Of a stretch of 64,000 bases of DNA, positions 26,865 through 37,400 are shown piece by piece; position 1 is the stretch's first letter; the number at the start of each line of letters is the position of its first letter. The notes beneath the pieces are model-generated. The model saw only the letters and a program-made list of their open reading frames with translations. It made no database searches and had not been told where the DNA came from. Source of the DNA: Chryseobacterium sp. W4I1 (lineage in GTDB: Bacteria > Bacteroidota > Bacteroidia > Flavobacteriales > Weeksellaceae); NCBI RefSeq assembly GCF_030816115.1, contig NZ_JAUSXQ010000001.1:2294001-2358000 (forward strand), in the 5' to 3' direction. Made by a program: the position numbers and the translations under genes.

Positions 26865-27181
26865 CTTTTTAATATTGATTAAGATGAGTATTTAAATAAT
26901 TTGCCACTTTACAAAATATTATAAAACTGAACTGCAAAAAATCCCGATATAAATATAGAAGATTTGTGACTCTCTGTTTAAAAAACTTCTGTAAAAGATA
27001 CGCCAAATTATTAAAATTTCTTAAAGATAATAGATAACACAAGTAAATTCCAACGGAAATGCATACTGTCAAACTCAATAGCAAAATGATAAGTACATTA
27101 AGCTTACCTTCTATTTTTGTATTGATATCGGGTTCTTTGCCTTCCTCAACGATTTGTCTTTATATTGTACTTCAGTTCCAG

Positions 27182-27207
27182 AAAAAACGCCCTTATTACA
27201 AGAGCGC
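27182..27207 (-). terminator. terminator after SDR gene
   Basis: In the minus direction CGCTCTT pairs with AAGGGCG across a 5-nt loop with one G-T pair, followed by TTTTTT. It lies 45 bp after the SDR stop codon. Confidence 0.6.
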
Positions 27208-27251
27208 TTCAGGAAGAATATTAAATCTTCAACTTTTTATTTTAAAATAAT

Positions 27252-28005
27252 TTATTTTGCCAAATAGGTCATACCTCCATCAACAAGCAATTCAGCACCC
27301 AGCATAAATGAAGAATCTTCAGAAGCTAAAAATACTGCAACTTTGCCAATATCGTACGGCTTCCCTATCCTACCAGCCGGTACGACTTCTGCAAACTGTT
27401 GCTTTACTGCATCTATTTGCTCGGCAGGAATAAACTTATCAAACGCCGGGGTATCCGTTGTACCGGGAATGATGACATTAGCTCTGATCTTTCTGTCTAG
27501 CAGATCACTGGAAAATCCTTTTGCCAAATAAATTACAGCAGATTTTGCTGCACCGTAGAGCGTGAAAGAAGCATAAGCACGATGTGCTGCATTTGAACCG
27601 ATAAGAATAACAGAACCGCCATTATTCATATATGGCAAAGCTTTTTGAACCGTGAAATAAACAGCCTTTAGATTTAAATTCATTAATTTATCATAATCTT
27701 CTTCAGTAGTCGTTGCCACAGTTCCCACAGCCCCGGCCCCGGCATTTGCGACAAGAACATCAATTTTACCAAATTTTTCCGATGTTGTTTTAAATATTCT
27801 TTCCAAATCTTCAACTTTGGTCACATCAGCATTAATCGCAATAAAATCATTTCCAAGGAGTGCTATAGCACTATCCAAAGTCTCCTGATTTCTCCCTACA
27901 ATTGCCCCTACTGCGCCTTCATTTTTTAATGCTTCTGCAATACCAAGACCTATCCCGCTGTTACCGCCGGTGATAACGGCAACTTTGTTTTTTTAATTTA
28001 CTCAT
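27252..28005 (-). pseudogene. short-chain dehydrogenase/reductase (SDR), frameshifted near start
   Basis: Classical SDR oxidoreductase using NAD(P)H. The cofactor motif GGNSGIG is readable only after correcting a frameshift. The body then shows NAGAG, the catalytic Ser in ILIGSNAAHR, Tyr-x3-Lys in YGAAKSA and the C-terminal MLGAELLVDGGMTYL. From the ATG at 28005 the frame stops after 14 codons. Removing one A of the A7 run (27988-27994) gives MSKLKNKVAVITGGNSGIG and a complete 250-residue protein, the usual SDR length. A -7 promoter element lies 48 bp upstream. Confidence 0.85.
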
Positions 28006-28052
28006 AATTGTACATTTTATAATTTTCAGATATGTTGTTCTGAATTATTGTA

Positions 28053-28060
28053 CAAAGGTA
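28053..28060 (-). promoter_or_regulatory. -7 promoter element of SDR gene
   Basis: In the minus direction the sequence is TACCTTTG, a full match to TAnnTTTG. No matching -33 box is apparent at the usual distance, so activation by the adjacent Crp/Fnr regulator is possible. Confidence 0.5.
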
Positions 28061-28211
28061 TTTCCTCAGTAGAAATGCATTCTTGACCTGAATCATTAAA
28101 TACACTTGATATAAGTCAATACAAGGCTTTTAACCAAATGAGAATTACTTCACGGAAAGTGTAAAATGGGACTTATTAAACTAAGAATAGAGAAGAGTCT
28201 TGTATTTAGTT

Positions 28212-28802
28212 TTATTTTGAATTTATTTTTTTTCTCAGCCTACTTAAGGTTTCAGGAGATAATCCTAAATAAGAAGCAATCACATTTTGCGGAAAACGCA
28301 TTAGAAAGTGTGGATAATTACTGACAAAATCTGCATAACGTTCTTCAGCTGTATAACTAATTGCGGCTTGAACCCTTCTTTGATTTGCAATCGCATTATT
28401 CTGCTTAATGACCTCCATCATCGCCGAAAAAGCTGGGATAGGTTTAAAAAACTCTTCAACCTGCGCATTTGTCACCTGCAAAACTTCAAGATCCTCCATT
28501 GCTTCTATGTTGTATTGGCTTGGAGTTAAATGATAAAAACTTTCAAAATCAGTCAGCCACCAATTCTCAATACTTAATTTAAGGATATTTTCATTTCCTT
28601 CTTCATCCACAGAAAATGTTTTGGCAGACCCTTTCACGATAAATCCGGTGTATTTACACACATCGCCTTCTTGCAAAAAATATTGTTTTTTTCTGAACTT
28701 CCTGAGTTTCATATGAGTCTCAATCACAAATTTCTCTTCCTCAGAAAGCATTTCTCCGGACAATTTTTGAATATAGTCGTAAAAAACTTCGAAATTGGAC
28801 AT
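28212..28802 (-). CDS. Crp/Fnr family transcriptional regulator, 196 aa
   Basis: A cyclic-nucleotide-binding-like domain (about 20-120), with KKQYFLQEGDVCKYTGFIVKG, is followed by a C-terminal helix-turn-helix, NVIASYLGLSPETLSRLRKK. It resembles the regulator at 26283 in length, motif order and genomic arrangement, each being upstream of an enzyme gene. It lacks Fnr cysteines. Its probable target is the SDR gene 206 bp downstream. Confidence 0.87.
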   Translation of the reverse strand: MSNFEVFYDYIQKLSGEMLSEEEKFVIETHMKLRKFRKKQYFLQEGDVCKYTGFIVKGSAKTFSVDEEGNENILKLSIENWWLTDFESFYHLTPSQYNIEAMEDLEVLQVTNAQVEEFFKPIPAFSAMMEVIKQNNAIANQRRVQAAISYTAEERYADFVSNYPHFLMRFPQNVIASYLGLSPETLSRLRKKINSK

Positions 28803-29094
28803 TTACAGGTATTTATTTATACGCAATATACTAAGACGTCGTTTTAAAACAAAATCATTTTTTGGAGAGAAGCCCATTGAAAAACCTTTGTTTAGCTTTA
28901 GTAAATGAACCATAAAATTTGAATTTACAATAGATAAAATATCATGCATTGAGTTTACTATTTCACCTATGATAAGTGTGAAATTCTTTGTCCATTTTCC
29001 AGGTTTCACCGATATTGAAGCGTAATTGAAAATCCATTAAGGTTCTTAGTATTCTTTATCTTTTGGTTCACATCTAACAAACAGCAAAATTATT

Positions 29095-29298
29095 TTACTT
29101 TATAAAAGGTAAGATTTCATTGTAAGGTTTTCCTGAGATAATTCCATATAATGAAACAAGAAATAAAACAATTATGATGATCAAAAAAACAGGCTTGTAC
29201 CTAAATACCATCCCTTTCTTCTGCGTATACCTGTAATTGATGAATGTACCTATTAAAAAAACACCAGTGAACAAGAGTATGAAATAATTTACCTGCAT
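29095..29298 (-). CDS. small two-helix membrane protein, 67 aa
   Basis: Two hydrophobic segments, at about residues 5-22 and 36-55, are separated by a basic loop (RYTQKKGMVFRYK). No family is recognised. The charge pattern suggests a genuine inner-membrane protein more than chance, but its small size leaves doubt. It lies upstream of, and in line with, three secreted hypotheticals. Confidence 0.5.
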   Translation of the reverse strand: MQVNYFILLFTGVFLIGTFINYRYTQKKGMVFRYKPVFLIIIIVLFLVSLYGIISGKPYNEILPFIK

Positions 29299-29399
29299 AT
29301 TATAATTTTTTACTTAATACCGCCTTCTCAGGTTCAGAACCACCGTTTTTCTTTTTTTGAATCAATGAATTCATTAAATGTTGTGACCTGTCGTCTGTA

Positions 29400-29882
29400 C
29401 TATTTTACTTTGTCTATTCGTACTTCAATAGGATAAATGGATGCTTTCCCGACTTCAAATGATACTTCAACTTTGTCGTTTGTAGAAATCGGTTTGCCTT
29501 CGTTATCATAAAATATGGTCTTATCAGATCCACGTCCTGCATCCTCGGGAACAAAAACACTGTTATGCCCGTTTTCCGCCCACTTCATTTCTACAGGAGT
29601 GATGGTTTCTCCATCATCACCCGGTGCCGTATTGACATATACTGTTTGTGGTCTGTCAACATACACCGTCATTCCTGCTGAATAATTCAAATAGCCGGTA
29701 ATCGCAAAACGCTTCCCTTCATTTGCTTCTTTGTCGTCCAAAATTTTTTGTACCGCAGCTTTTGAGGATTCCATTGGCGTCCCCTTTTCACGGTTTTTAC
29801 CACTTTCAAAATATGAGCACGAACTGACTGTTGATAGTGTTCCTGCAATTACTGCTGTCAGAAATAATGTTTTAGTTTTCAT
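29400..29882 (-). CDS. lipoprotein of unknown function, 160 aa
   Basis: Signal peptide with lipobox (TVSSCS, Cys22). The mature part begins with a charged linker, then a region GKRFAITGYLNYSAGMTVYVD that looks like an OB-fold-like beta domain. Neither enzyme motifs nor membrane helices are seen. It lies 23 bp downstream of the next secreted protein gene and probably shares its transcript. Confidence 0.65.
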   Translation of the reverse strand: MKTKTLFLTAVIAGTLSTVSSCSYFESGKNREKGTPMESSKAAVQKILDDKEANEGKRFAITGYLNYSAGMTVYVDRPQTVYVNTAPGDDGETITPVEMKWAENGHNSVFVPEDAGRGSDKTIFYDNEGKPISTNDKVEVSFEVGKASIYPIEVRIDKVK

Positions 29883-29905
29883 ATAGATTTTATTTTGATG
29901 TTTTA

Positions 29906-30538
29906 TTAATGAAATAAATCGGCAACTACTTCTTCCAGCTGTTTATGTAACGATCCTGTCTCAGTAGTTTTGACCTTCCGGTTGATTCTCATATCATTTC
30001 TAAGTTTGAGATAATCGTCCAATTCATTTTTTGTCGTCACGGGTTTAATCTGATGGAAATTTGAACTGATCCAATAGTCGCCTTTGCATTTATCATCATA
30101 TAATTCTAAAAAGATAAAATCGTCCTTTTTATCTCCATTGATGTCTTTAATTACGTACGCTGGTATACTGATATCACATCCCTTTACAGTCAACACAGAC
30201 TGAAACTGTGAAATCATTTGATTGGTCTTAGGGTTTATAAAAAAATAGGTCAATGAAGATGTTTCTTTATTATTTCCCTCTACCATGCAGACTGCCAATA
30301 CAACCTGTTCCTGATCTACTTTTGTAATATCAGCTTTTTGTAGCGTGGCAGGATTCAACTCACCGTTATAACCATTTATTTTTTTAGGTATCACCTTCTC
30401 TGCATATCCGAAAGGATTATTTCTCCAGTCCGGTAATTTACTTTGGATATCCGTTTTGCTTTTTTGTGCATTGATACTTATAAATATCAACAGGAATAAG
30501 AAGAATAGCCGTCTTTTAATTTGTCTTATTTCTTTCAT
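29906..30538 (-). CDS. secreted hypothetical protein, 210 aa
   Basis: An N-terminal basic stretch and hydrophobic core ending SINAQ form a signal peptide. The segment KDINGDKKDDFIFLE resembles the calcium-binding DxNxDxxxD loop of VCBS/FG-GAP repeats, but only one such unit is present. No family is recognised. It is followed closely by the lipoprotein gene at 29400. Confidence 0.6.
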   Translation of the reverse strand: MKEIRQIKRRLFFLFLLIFISINAQKSKTDIQSKLPDWRNNPFGYAEKVIPKKINGYNGELNPATLQKADITKVDQEQVVLAVCMVEGNNKETSSLTYFFINPKTNQMISQFQSVLTVKGCDISIPAYVIKDINGDKKDDFIFLELYDDKCKGDYWISSNFHQIKPVTTKNELDDYLKLRNDMRINRKVKTTETGSLHKQLEEVVADLFH

Positions 30539-30638
30539 CTTTAAATATATTGAATGATTGCTGAATTTTTCAAAGATAGGATCCTGGTAAACTAGTCATT
30601 TGGCACTAAAATTCCGTCATCACTCAACTTATCTGGGA

Positions 30639-31313
30639 TCAATTGCAATACAGAAGATCACCGGAACTCATCTTACCTATGACTTGGCTGGCATACTCAT
30701 TTTTTATAATATAAAGGAAAGCTCTTATGTGAGAATTCTTTTTTCCGTTATTAATCTTCTTATTTTCTTGATCATCTTCAATTTTGATTGTATTGCTTTC
30801 ATCATCAGTCACTACACAATATTTAATTATTCGGTCTGCTAAACGCCAGGTATAAATATCATAAGGTTTAATAAAAGTTTCTTTGCTAACTTTTGATTTC
30901 CCATATTTCTTATCTAATAACTCTACAAATTTTTTAGTTTCTTTTAAAGAGATCTCCCCTGCAACCGCATTAAAAACCATCATCTTATCATCGATAGTGG
31001 TTGCAAAATTAATGGCATTAAAATCAAAATCACCAAATCTTGCCAGAACATCTTTATTAGAAAAAATTTCCTGCCTGTATTCAATCCGTATTGGTTTTTC
31101 GTTCCCAATAAACTCTCCGTCAGAAATAGTATCAACGCCTATGACCTCAGACTTTATTTGATAATAGTTGTCATACGTTTTGTACTTATCTTTATCTGAG
31201 AAATAGGTTGACGTCTTATTATTAAAGTTAAAATTCTGCAATTCTATGACCTTTTCCTTTTTACAACTGGTCAGAAAAAGTAAACAGATGAAAACAAATA
31301 TGATTTTTCCCAT
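30639..31313 (-). CDS. lipoprotein of unknown function, 224 aa
   Basis: Short signal peptide and lipobox (FLTSCKKE, Cys17). The mature protein is charged, with no recognised domain. It is probably anchored in the outer or inner membrane facing the periplasm. It is the first of three secreted hypotheticals that run in the same direction. The last residues (LLYCN) end just before the start of an A/T-rich gap. Confidence 0.6.
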   Translation of the reverse strand: MGKIIFVFICLLFLTSCKKEKVIELQNFNFNNKTSTYFSDKDKYKTYDNYYQIKSEVIGVDTISDGEFIGNEKPIRIEYRQEIFSNKDVLARFGDFDFNAINFATTIDDKMMVFNAVAGEISLKETKKFVELLDKKYGKSKVSKETFIKPYDIYTWRLADRIIKYCVVTDDESNTIKIEDDQENKKINNGKKNSHIRAFLYIIKNEYASQVIGKMSSGDLLYCN

Positions 31314-31772
31314 TATTAGTGTTGGATAAAGTTTATTGCTATATTGAAATAAAATTGCCTCTAATATATAAAATATATCTTTTTATTACATTTAATTTAT
31401 TTTTAATAAAATAATCAACAAACAACTCTACATTCAACAATTAAATAAAAAAAATATAACAACAAATTAAGTAGGACAAAGCCCCGAAAGCTTGTAAGTC
31501 TTGTTTAAATTTGGCTCAAAAGATCCAAATCATCTATAAAGTGTTTGAAGATAATCCTGTAGAGGTCACAAACAAAATATGCACAAATTAAAAATCTGTG
31601 CATATTTTCATTTATAACTTTAATAATCAATGGATTAAATTATTCCCATTTTCAATTTTCATTCTCTTAATTAATATAATGAACCTACCGATCAGTTAAA
31701 ATACAAATGATTGAAAATCAAAACATTATTACTTAAAGTGTTATACTAGATAATTGGAAATAAGTTATTGTA
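31314..31772. other. 459-bp intergenic stretch
   Basis: It is very A/T-rich between 31320 and 31470, with no gene. A short open stretch before the terminator (about 31509-31590) could be a coding remnant but shows no family. A strong hairpin lies at 31574-31608. The rest shows nothing recognisable. Confidence 0.5.
31574..31608. terminator. strong bidirectional terminator hairpin
   Basis: AAAATATGCACA (31574-31585) and TGTGCATATTTT (31597-31608) form a perfect 12-bp stem with an 11-nt loop. It lies downstream of the alpha/beta hydrolase gene that ends at 31773 in the minus direction. Confidence 0.65.
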
Positions 31773-32543
31773 TTATCTGGAAGCCGCAATTATTACTTCT
31801 GCTACTTCCTGTGGATGAGAAATAAATACGGCATGGCTGGCTCCCTTGATTTCAGTGATCTTTGTGCCGGATCTTTTATACATATTTCTTAGAATAATTG
31901 GATTAATACTCTTATCAGCCGTCGGTACAATTCCGAATGTCGGTTTTGTATGCCAATCCGCGGATGTCACCACATCTATAAATGATGATCCCAGAATCGG
32001 TTTTTGGGAGTGTGCCATAAATTCAGTCTGGTCATGACTAAGGTCTGCAGCAAATCCTGCATGGAATTTCTTCAGATCATAGTACACAAAGCCTTTACTG
32101 TCAGGAGGCAAAATGCCTGCTTCAGGAAGTCCGGGTTGAGAAGAATACCATGTATCAGTAGTTTCTCCCTTGTCCGGTTGAAATGCAGTAACGTAAACTA
32201 ATGATGCAACATTGGCATGTGAACTGGCTTCGGTAATTACGGTACCACCCCATGAGTGCCCCACAAGAACAGCCGGACCATCAAGTCTATCAAGTGCCCT
32301 GCGGACAGTCGCATCGTCATCTTTCAGGGAGGTCAATGGAATCTGTGTCACTGTCACATTATATCCGCGTTTTGTCAAAATATCGTAAACGCTTTTCCAT
32401 CCTGACCCATCAACAAATGCTCCGTGTACAAGCACTATGTTTTTGATTTTTACATTGGTTTCCTTTTTTTGTGCACTCATTTTGTTAAGGCCAAAAAATA
32501 CAGTTAATAAAACTAAAATTGAAAGTTGAATTTTTTTGATCAT
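31773..32543 (-). CDS. secreted alpha/beta hydrolase, 256 aa
   Basis: A signal peptide ending in KMSAQ is followed by an alpha/beta hydrolase core. The oxyanion motif VLVHGAFVDGSGW opens it, the nucleophile elbow is GHSWGG with Ser97, and the catalytic His lies in GASHAVF near the C-terminus. The type is often annotated as an alpha/beta hydrolase of the signal-peptide-bearing EstE/MenH-like group. The substrate is unknown. It begins only 7 bp after the Ohr gene ends, so the two are probably cotranscribed. Confidence 0.85.
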   Translation of the reverse strand: MIKKIQLSILVLLTVFFGLNKMSAQKKETNVKIKNIVLVHGAFVDGSGWKSVYDILTKRGYNVTVTQIPLTSLKDDDATVRRALDRLDGPAVLVGHSWGGTVITEASSHANVASLVYVTAFQPDKGETTDTWYSSQPGLPEAGILPPDSKGFVYYDLKKFHAGFAADLSHDQTEFMAHSQKPILGSSFIDVVTSADWHTKPTFGIVPTADKSINPIILRNMYKRSGTKITEIKGASHAVFISHPQEVAEVIIAASR

Positions 32544-32550
32544 GATATTA

Positions 32551-32967
32551 TTAGATTATAGTTGTTGAAGTATTAATATTCCCGTGAACAGCCTTTGAAT
32601 AAGGACAGGTTTGATGGGCAAGTGCTACCAGCTGTTCTGCTGTCTCTTTGTTGATACCAGGAAGACCGACAAACAACCTTGCCTGTAAAAAATAGGCATC
32701 CCCCATCGTTCCAAGATCCACCTCAGCATCTACATAAGTTTCTTTGGGCAGCACTATCCCCAGTTTTTTTGCTGCCAGTCCCAATGCTCCGATATAACAG
32801 GCTGACCATCCTGCAGCAAAGAGCTGTTCAGGATTAGTTCCTTTTCCATTTGATCCCGGAGCGGAAAGCAGGATATCCAATTTCTCATCACTGCTTTTTG
32901 CATTTCCTTCTCTTCCCCCCACCGTATGGGTTTTAGCTGTGTACAATACGTTTTCGATGTTATTCAT
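32551..32967 (-). CDS. ohr: organic hydroperoxide resistance protein, Ohr/OsmC family, 138 aa
   Basis: Ohr-type thiol peroxidase that reduces organic hydroperoxides. The two redox cysteines are Cys57 in GWSACYIGAL and Cys121 in HQTCPYSKA. The family motif GTNPEQLFAAG precedes the first, and the N-terminal GGREG is also typical. Length is normal. No OhrR regulator is seen nearby. It shares a short operon with the secreted alpha/beta hydrolase downstream. Confidence 0.92.
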   Translation of the reverse strand: MNNIENVLYTAKTHTVGGREGNAKSSDEKLDILLSAPGSNGKGTNPEQLFAAGWSACYIGALGLAAKKLGIVLPKETYVDAEVDLGTMGDAYFLQARLFVGLPGINKETAEQLVALAHQTCPYSKAVHGNINTSTTII

Positions 32968-33133
32968 TTTTCTGTTATTTTCTTGTTACTGATATTTGAT
33001 ATTGCAAAGTTGGTCTAATTCTGACCCCTTTACAATGGATAGATTTCCCTTTGAATTGCACATTTTTCTCTCAACCTCATTGATTTAATTCTAGTTGAAT
33101 TTTGAAAACTTACTTATTAGTTTGAAAGTGAGT

Positions 33134-34180
33134 TTATTTTTTGATCTGAGACATAGAATCTGCCTCAATGATGGCATCTGCAAATGCTTCTGGAGCTTCC
33201 TGTGGTAAATTATGCCCTATTCCACCTGTTATCGTGTGATGTATGTATTTTCCAGTGAATTTAGAAGCATAAGTTTCCGGGGCAGGGAATGCAGCTCCGT
33301 TTGCATCGCCTTCCAATGTAACTGTTGGAACTGTAATATCCGGAGACTGTGCCAGTTTGGATTCAAATATATCATATTCTTTTTCCCCTTTAGCTAATCC
33401 CAGACGCCAACGGTAATTGTGGATTACGATATCAACATGGTCAGGGTTATTAAATGCCCCGGCAGTGCGCTGGTAGGTCTCGTCATTAAAAGCCCATTTT
33501 GGTGAAGCGGTCTTCCAGATCAATTTATTGAATGCTGCTGTATTGGCTTTATAACCTTTATATCCCCTTTCAGTTGAAAAGTAATATTGATACCACCATA
33601 AAAACTCAGCATTAGGCGGAAGGGGTTTTTCGTTTGCCTTTGGACTTCCAATCAGATATCCGCTAACAGCAACCAGCGCAGTACAGCGCTCAGGCCACAG
33701 TGCTGCAATAATATCCGCTGTTCTTGCTCCCCAGTCAAAACCGCCAATAATTGCTTTATCTATTTTTAGAGCATCCATAAAAGAAATGATATCCATTGCC
33801 ACAGCACTCTGCTGACCGTTGCGTTTTGTATTGGGAGATATAAAGGTGGTGGTTCCGTAACCTCTTAAATACGGTATCAACACTCTATACCCTTTTTCAG
33901 CAAGTATAGCAGAGGATTCCTCAAAACTATGGATATCGTATGGCCATCCATGAAGAAGAATCACCGGTTTCCCTGATTTAGGCCCTACTTCTGCATAACC
34001 CACATCCAAAAACCCTGCTCTGATCTTTTTTATATTCTGGAAAGCTGATCTGACGGCATCATTTTCTAAGTTTTTTTCGCCGGTGGTCTGGCCTTTTAAA
34101 GATGATAATCCTATTCCTGTAAAAATAATCAGCGATAAAGCGACAAGCACTCTTTTACCAAAATTCAATGTTGTATTCAT
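33134..34180 (-). CDS. epoxide hydrolase-like alpha/beta hydrolase, secreted, 348 aa
   Basis: A hydrophobic N-terminal segment ending near KGQ suggests export. The core has the oxyanion motif HGWPYD (77-82) and the nucleophile elbow GGFDWGART with Asp149 in place of Ser, the mark of epoxide hydrolases and haloalkane dehalogenases. A cap region rich in Trp and Tyr follows, and the last His lies in GGIGHNLPQEAP. Which of those activities it has cannot be read off. Confidence 0.8.
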   Translation of the reverse strand: MNTTLNFGKRVLVALSLIIFTGIGLSSLKGQTTGEKNLENDAVRSAFQNIKKIRAGFLDVGYAEVGPKSGKPVILLHGWPYDIHSFEESSAILAEKGYRVLIPYLRGYGTTTFISPNTKRNGQQSAVAMDIISFMDALKIDKAIIGGFDWGARTADIIAALWPERCTALVAVSGYLIGSPKANEKPLPPNAEFLWWYQYYFSTERGYKGYKANTAAFNKLIWKTASPKWAFNDETYQRTAGAFNNPDHVDIVIHNYRWRLGLAKGEKEYDIFESKLAQSPDITVPTVTLEGDANGAAFPAPETYASKFTGKYIHHTITGGIGHNLPQEAPEAFADAIIEADSMSQIKK

Positions 34181-34481
34181 AATATAATCTTTTGTTAGGG
34201 GTAAAATTATTTCAAAATAGAAATAGTAAGAAGATCAAATAGGTTGAACAGGTCATATTGAACGTTGAAAACTGATTTTTTAGGGTTAAATCAGACAGGT
34301 GTTTATTCGAAAGGATTTAGCCTCATATTTATATAGGGAAAATTGACAATCATACCGGTGATTTACCAGTTCAAAAATTATTAATCAATTTCATGAGATA
34401 TAAATTTATTTTTCCCACAAATCAAACATTATATTAATTTTCTCATTATATTTAAACCAATAATGAAATATTGTTAATAAT

Positions 34482-37400
34482 ATGAATAAATATCCAGTTC
34501 CTGCAAATGAAAGAGAACGAATTAAAAGACTGGAACTATTTGATCTATTAAGCCTTCCTAAAGATCCCCAACTTGATATTTTTGCAGAAACCGCATGTTT
34601 GGTTTCAGGCTGTGCCAATGCATTAATTGCCATTATGGAAAGTGAAACCCAAATTATACAGAGCTGTATTGGGATGTCTTTAGAGACTGTGGATCGTCAG
34701 AATACCGTTTGCCAATACTCAATCGCGAGTGGAGAGGTCCTGGTTATAGAAGATACTTTATTAGATGAAAGGTCATCTAGCAATCCACTGATTATTGCGG
34801 GAGGAATTCGTTTCTATGCCGGGATCCCGCTCATCGATAATGAGGGATTTGTACTGGGAACTCTTTGCATGTTTGATTATATCCCAAAATCTTTATCGGA
34901 ACAACAAATTTCTGCGCTAAAGAAACTGGGGGAAGCCGTGACAAAACTGCTAATGGGCCGAAGAAAAAATATTCAGGCGGAATATTTCCAGCAGATTTTC
35001 AATATTTCAAATAATCTTATCTGTGTGCTGGATGATAATTTTGACTTCAAAGATGTAAACCCTGCTTTTGAAAAAGTTTTTGAAATAGACCGTAACCATG
35101 CTGTTGACCTGAATTTTTTAACCTTTTTTGAAGAACAAAATCCTGCAGTAAAAGTAGATATTGACCGTTCTCTTCAAACCGATGAAGAACTGTTTTTCAC
35201 CACCTCTACAAATTCCAAGGGGACAGCTCATACTATAATAAAGTGGTATGTAAAGCGAAATCAAAGTCAGTGCGAAATCATTTGTTTCGGAATTAATATT
35301 ACCCAGCAAATTGACGAAAAAATGCAACTGGAGAGCTCTGAACGTCGTTTCAGAAGCTTTTTCGAAAATGCTATAGGCTTAATGAGTATGCACGATATGG
35401 AGGGTAATATCCTTGAAGTTAACGAAAAAGGGAGAGAAACTCTGCATTATTCTGCGGAAGAAGTTAAAGGATTGAATTTAAAAGATCTGGTTCCGAAATC
35501 AAACTGGCCTCTACTTAATGATTATCTGCAACGCATCAATCAAAAAAAAGAAGATTCCGGAACCATGATTCTGAAAACTAAGGAAGGTGAAGAACTGGTC
35601 TGGATGTACCACAATCTGGTAGAAATCAATAAAGACGGAAACCAGTATGTTGTAAGTACAGCGTTGAATATCTCGGAAAGAATGACACTGGAAAAAGACC
35701 TTCTTTATACTAAAAAAATGCTTGAGCAAACCAGTGATGTTGCTCAGGTAGGTGGATGGGAGGTTAATCTTAAAAAAAATTCTATATTCTGGTCTAGGAC
35801 GACAAAAGAAATTCATAAAACAAAGTCGGATTTTCAGCCGGATTTTAAAAATGCAGTAGGCTTTTATAAGGAAGAAGACAGACCAAGGGTTGAATTTCTA
35901 TTTAACAGAGCGGTCTCGGAAGGAATTCCGTATGATGAGGAGTTTCAACTGGTACGCAATGACGGAATTACAATCTGGGTAAGGGTAAAAGGAATCCCTG
36001 AATTTGAAGACGGGGTATGCAGTAGAATATTCGGAATTATTCAGGACATTGATGACTTTAAAAATATGTATCTAGAACTGGCAAAAAAGGAAGCGATGAT
36101 GCAGTCTTTCGTTACCTATGTTCCAGTCGCTGTGGCTATGTTTGACAAAGATCTTAATTACTTATCTGCAAGCAGCAGCTGGAGGGATGAATTTAATATG
36201 AATGATAGGGAACTTATAGGAAAAAACATTTTCACGATTTCGCCCAATGTTCCGAAAGAGAGAAAGGACATATACATAAATGCATTAAGAGGTATTGCCT
36301 ATAAAAATGAAAACTTTATTCTGGAAAAGGAAAATGGATACGAACATTACAATCTGGAAGTAAGACCCTGGTATCTCTCTCATGGTGTGATAGGAGGAAT
36401 CATCGTTTCTGTACAGAATATCACCCGTACGGTGGAAACTAATGAGGAGCTTAAAAAGGCCAAGAAAATGGCGGATATTGCGAGTAAAGCAAAATCTGAG
36501 TTCCTTGCCAATATGAGCCATGAAATCCGTACTCCTTTGAATGGGGTCATAGGATTTTCAGACCTGTTATTAAAAACACCGCTTAACGAGATACAGACGC
36601 AATATTTAAACTATATTAATGAATCGGGCGAAAACCTGCTCACAATTATCAACGATATTCTTGATTTTTCTAAAATAGAATCCGGTAAAATGGAGCTTCT
36701 TATAGAAAAATGTAATGTATATGATGTAGTCAGCCAGGTTATCAATGTTATTCTTTATCAATCCCAGAAAAAGGATATTGAGCTGCTTCTGAATATTGAA
36801 CAAGGCTTGCCGAAAAGCCTTTGGATGGATGAGTCCAGACTAAAACAAATTCTAATCAACCTGTTGGGTAATGCGGTAAAATTTACACAGCAGGGCGAAA
36901 TAGAACTGAAAGTAGAAAAGCTCCGTATGGATGGTAAAAATATATCCCTTCGGTTTGCAGTGCGTGATACAGGAATTGGAATTCCGGAAGAAAAGCAACA
37001 ACATATCTTTGATGCTTTCACCCAGGAAAACAGTTCCATCAGCAAACATTATGGAGGCACGGGGCTTGGGCTTACCATTTCCAATAATATTCTGGGATAT
37101 ATGGGAAGCAACCTCAAATTAATCAGTACACCACAGAAAGGCTCTGTATTTTTCTTTGATATTGAATTTCCTTATGAAATGTCTGAGGCAAATGATGATG
37201 TAGAACTGAAAATACAGAAAGTGCTCATTGTTGATGATAATGAAGCCAACAGGATTATTCTTCAGCATATGCTGTCTTATAAGAATATTGAATCAAAATT
37301 AGCGGCTAACGGGATGGAAGCTTTGCAGATTCTATTGGCCGGAGAACGTTTCGACGTGATTTTAATGGATTACCATATGCCGGTGATTTCAGGCTTGGAA

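Noticed and set aside
28803..29009. 68-codon minus-strand frame
   Set aside because: It has no family, no signal features and no clear start. It lies in a 292-bp gap where nothing else is supported.
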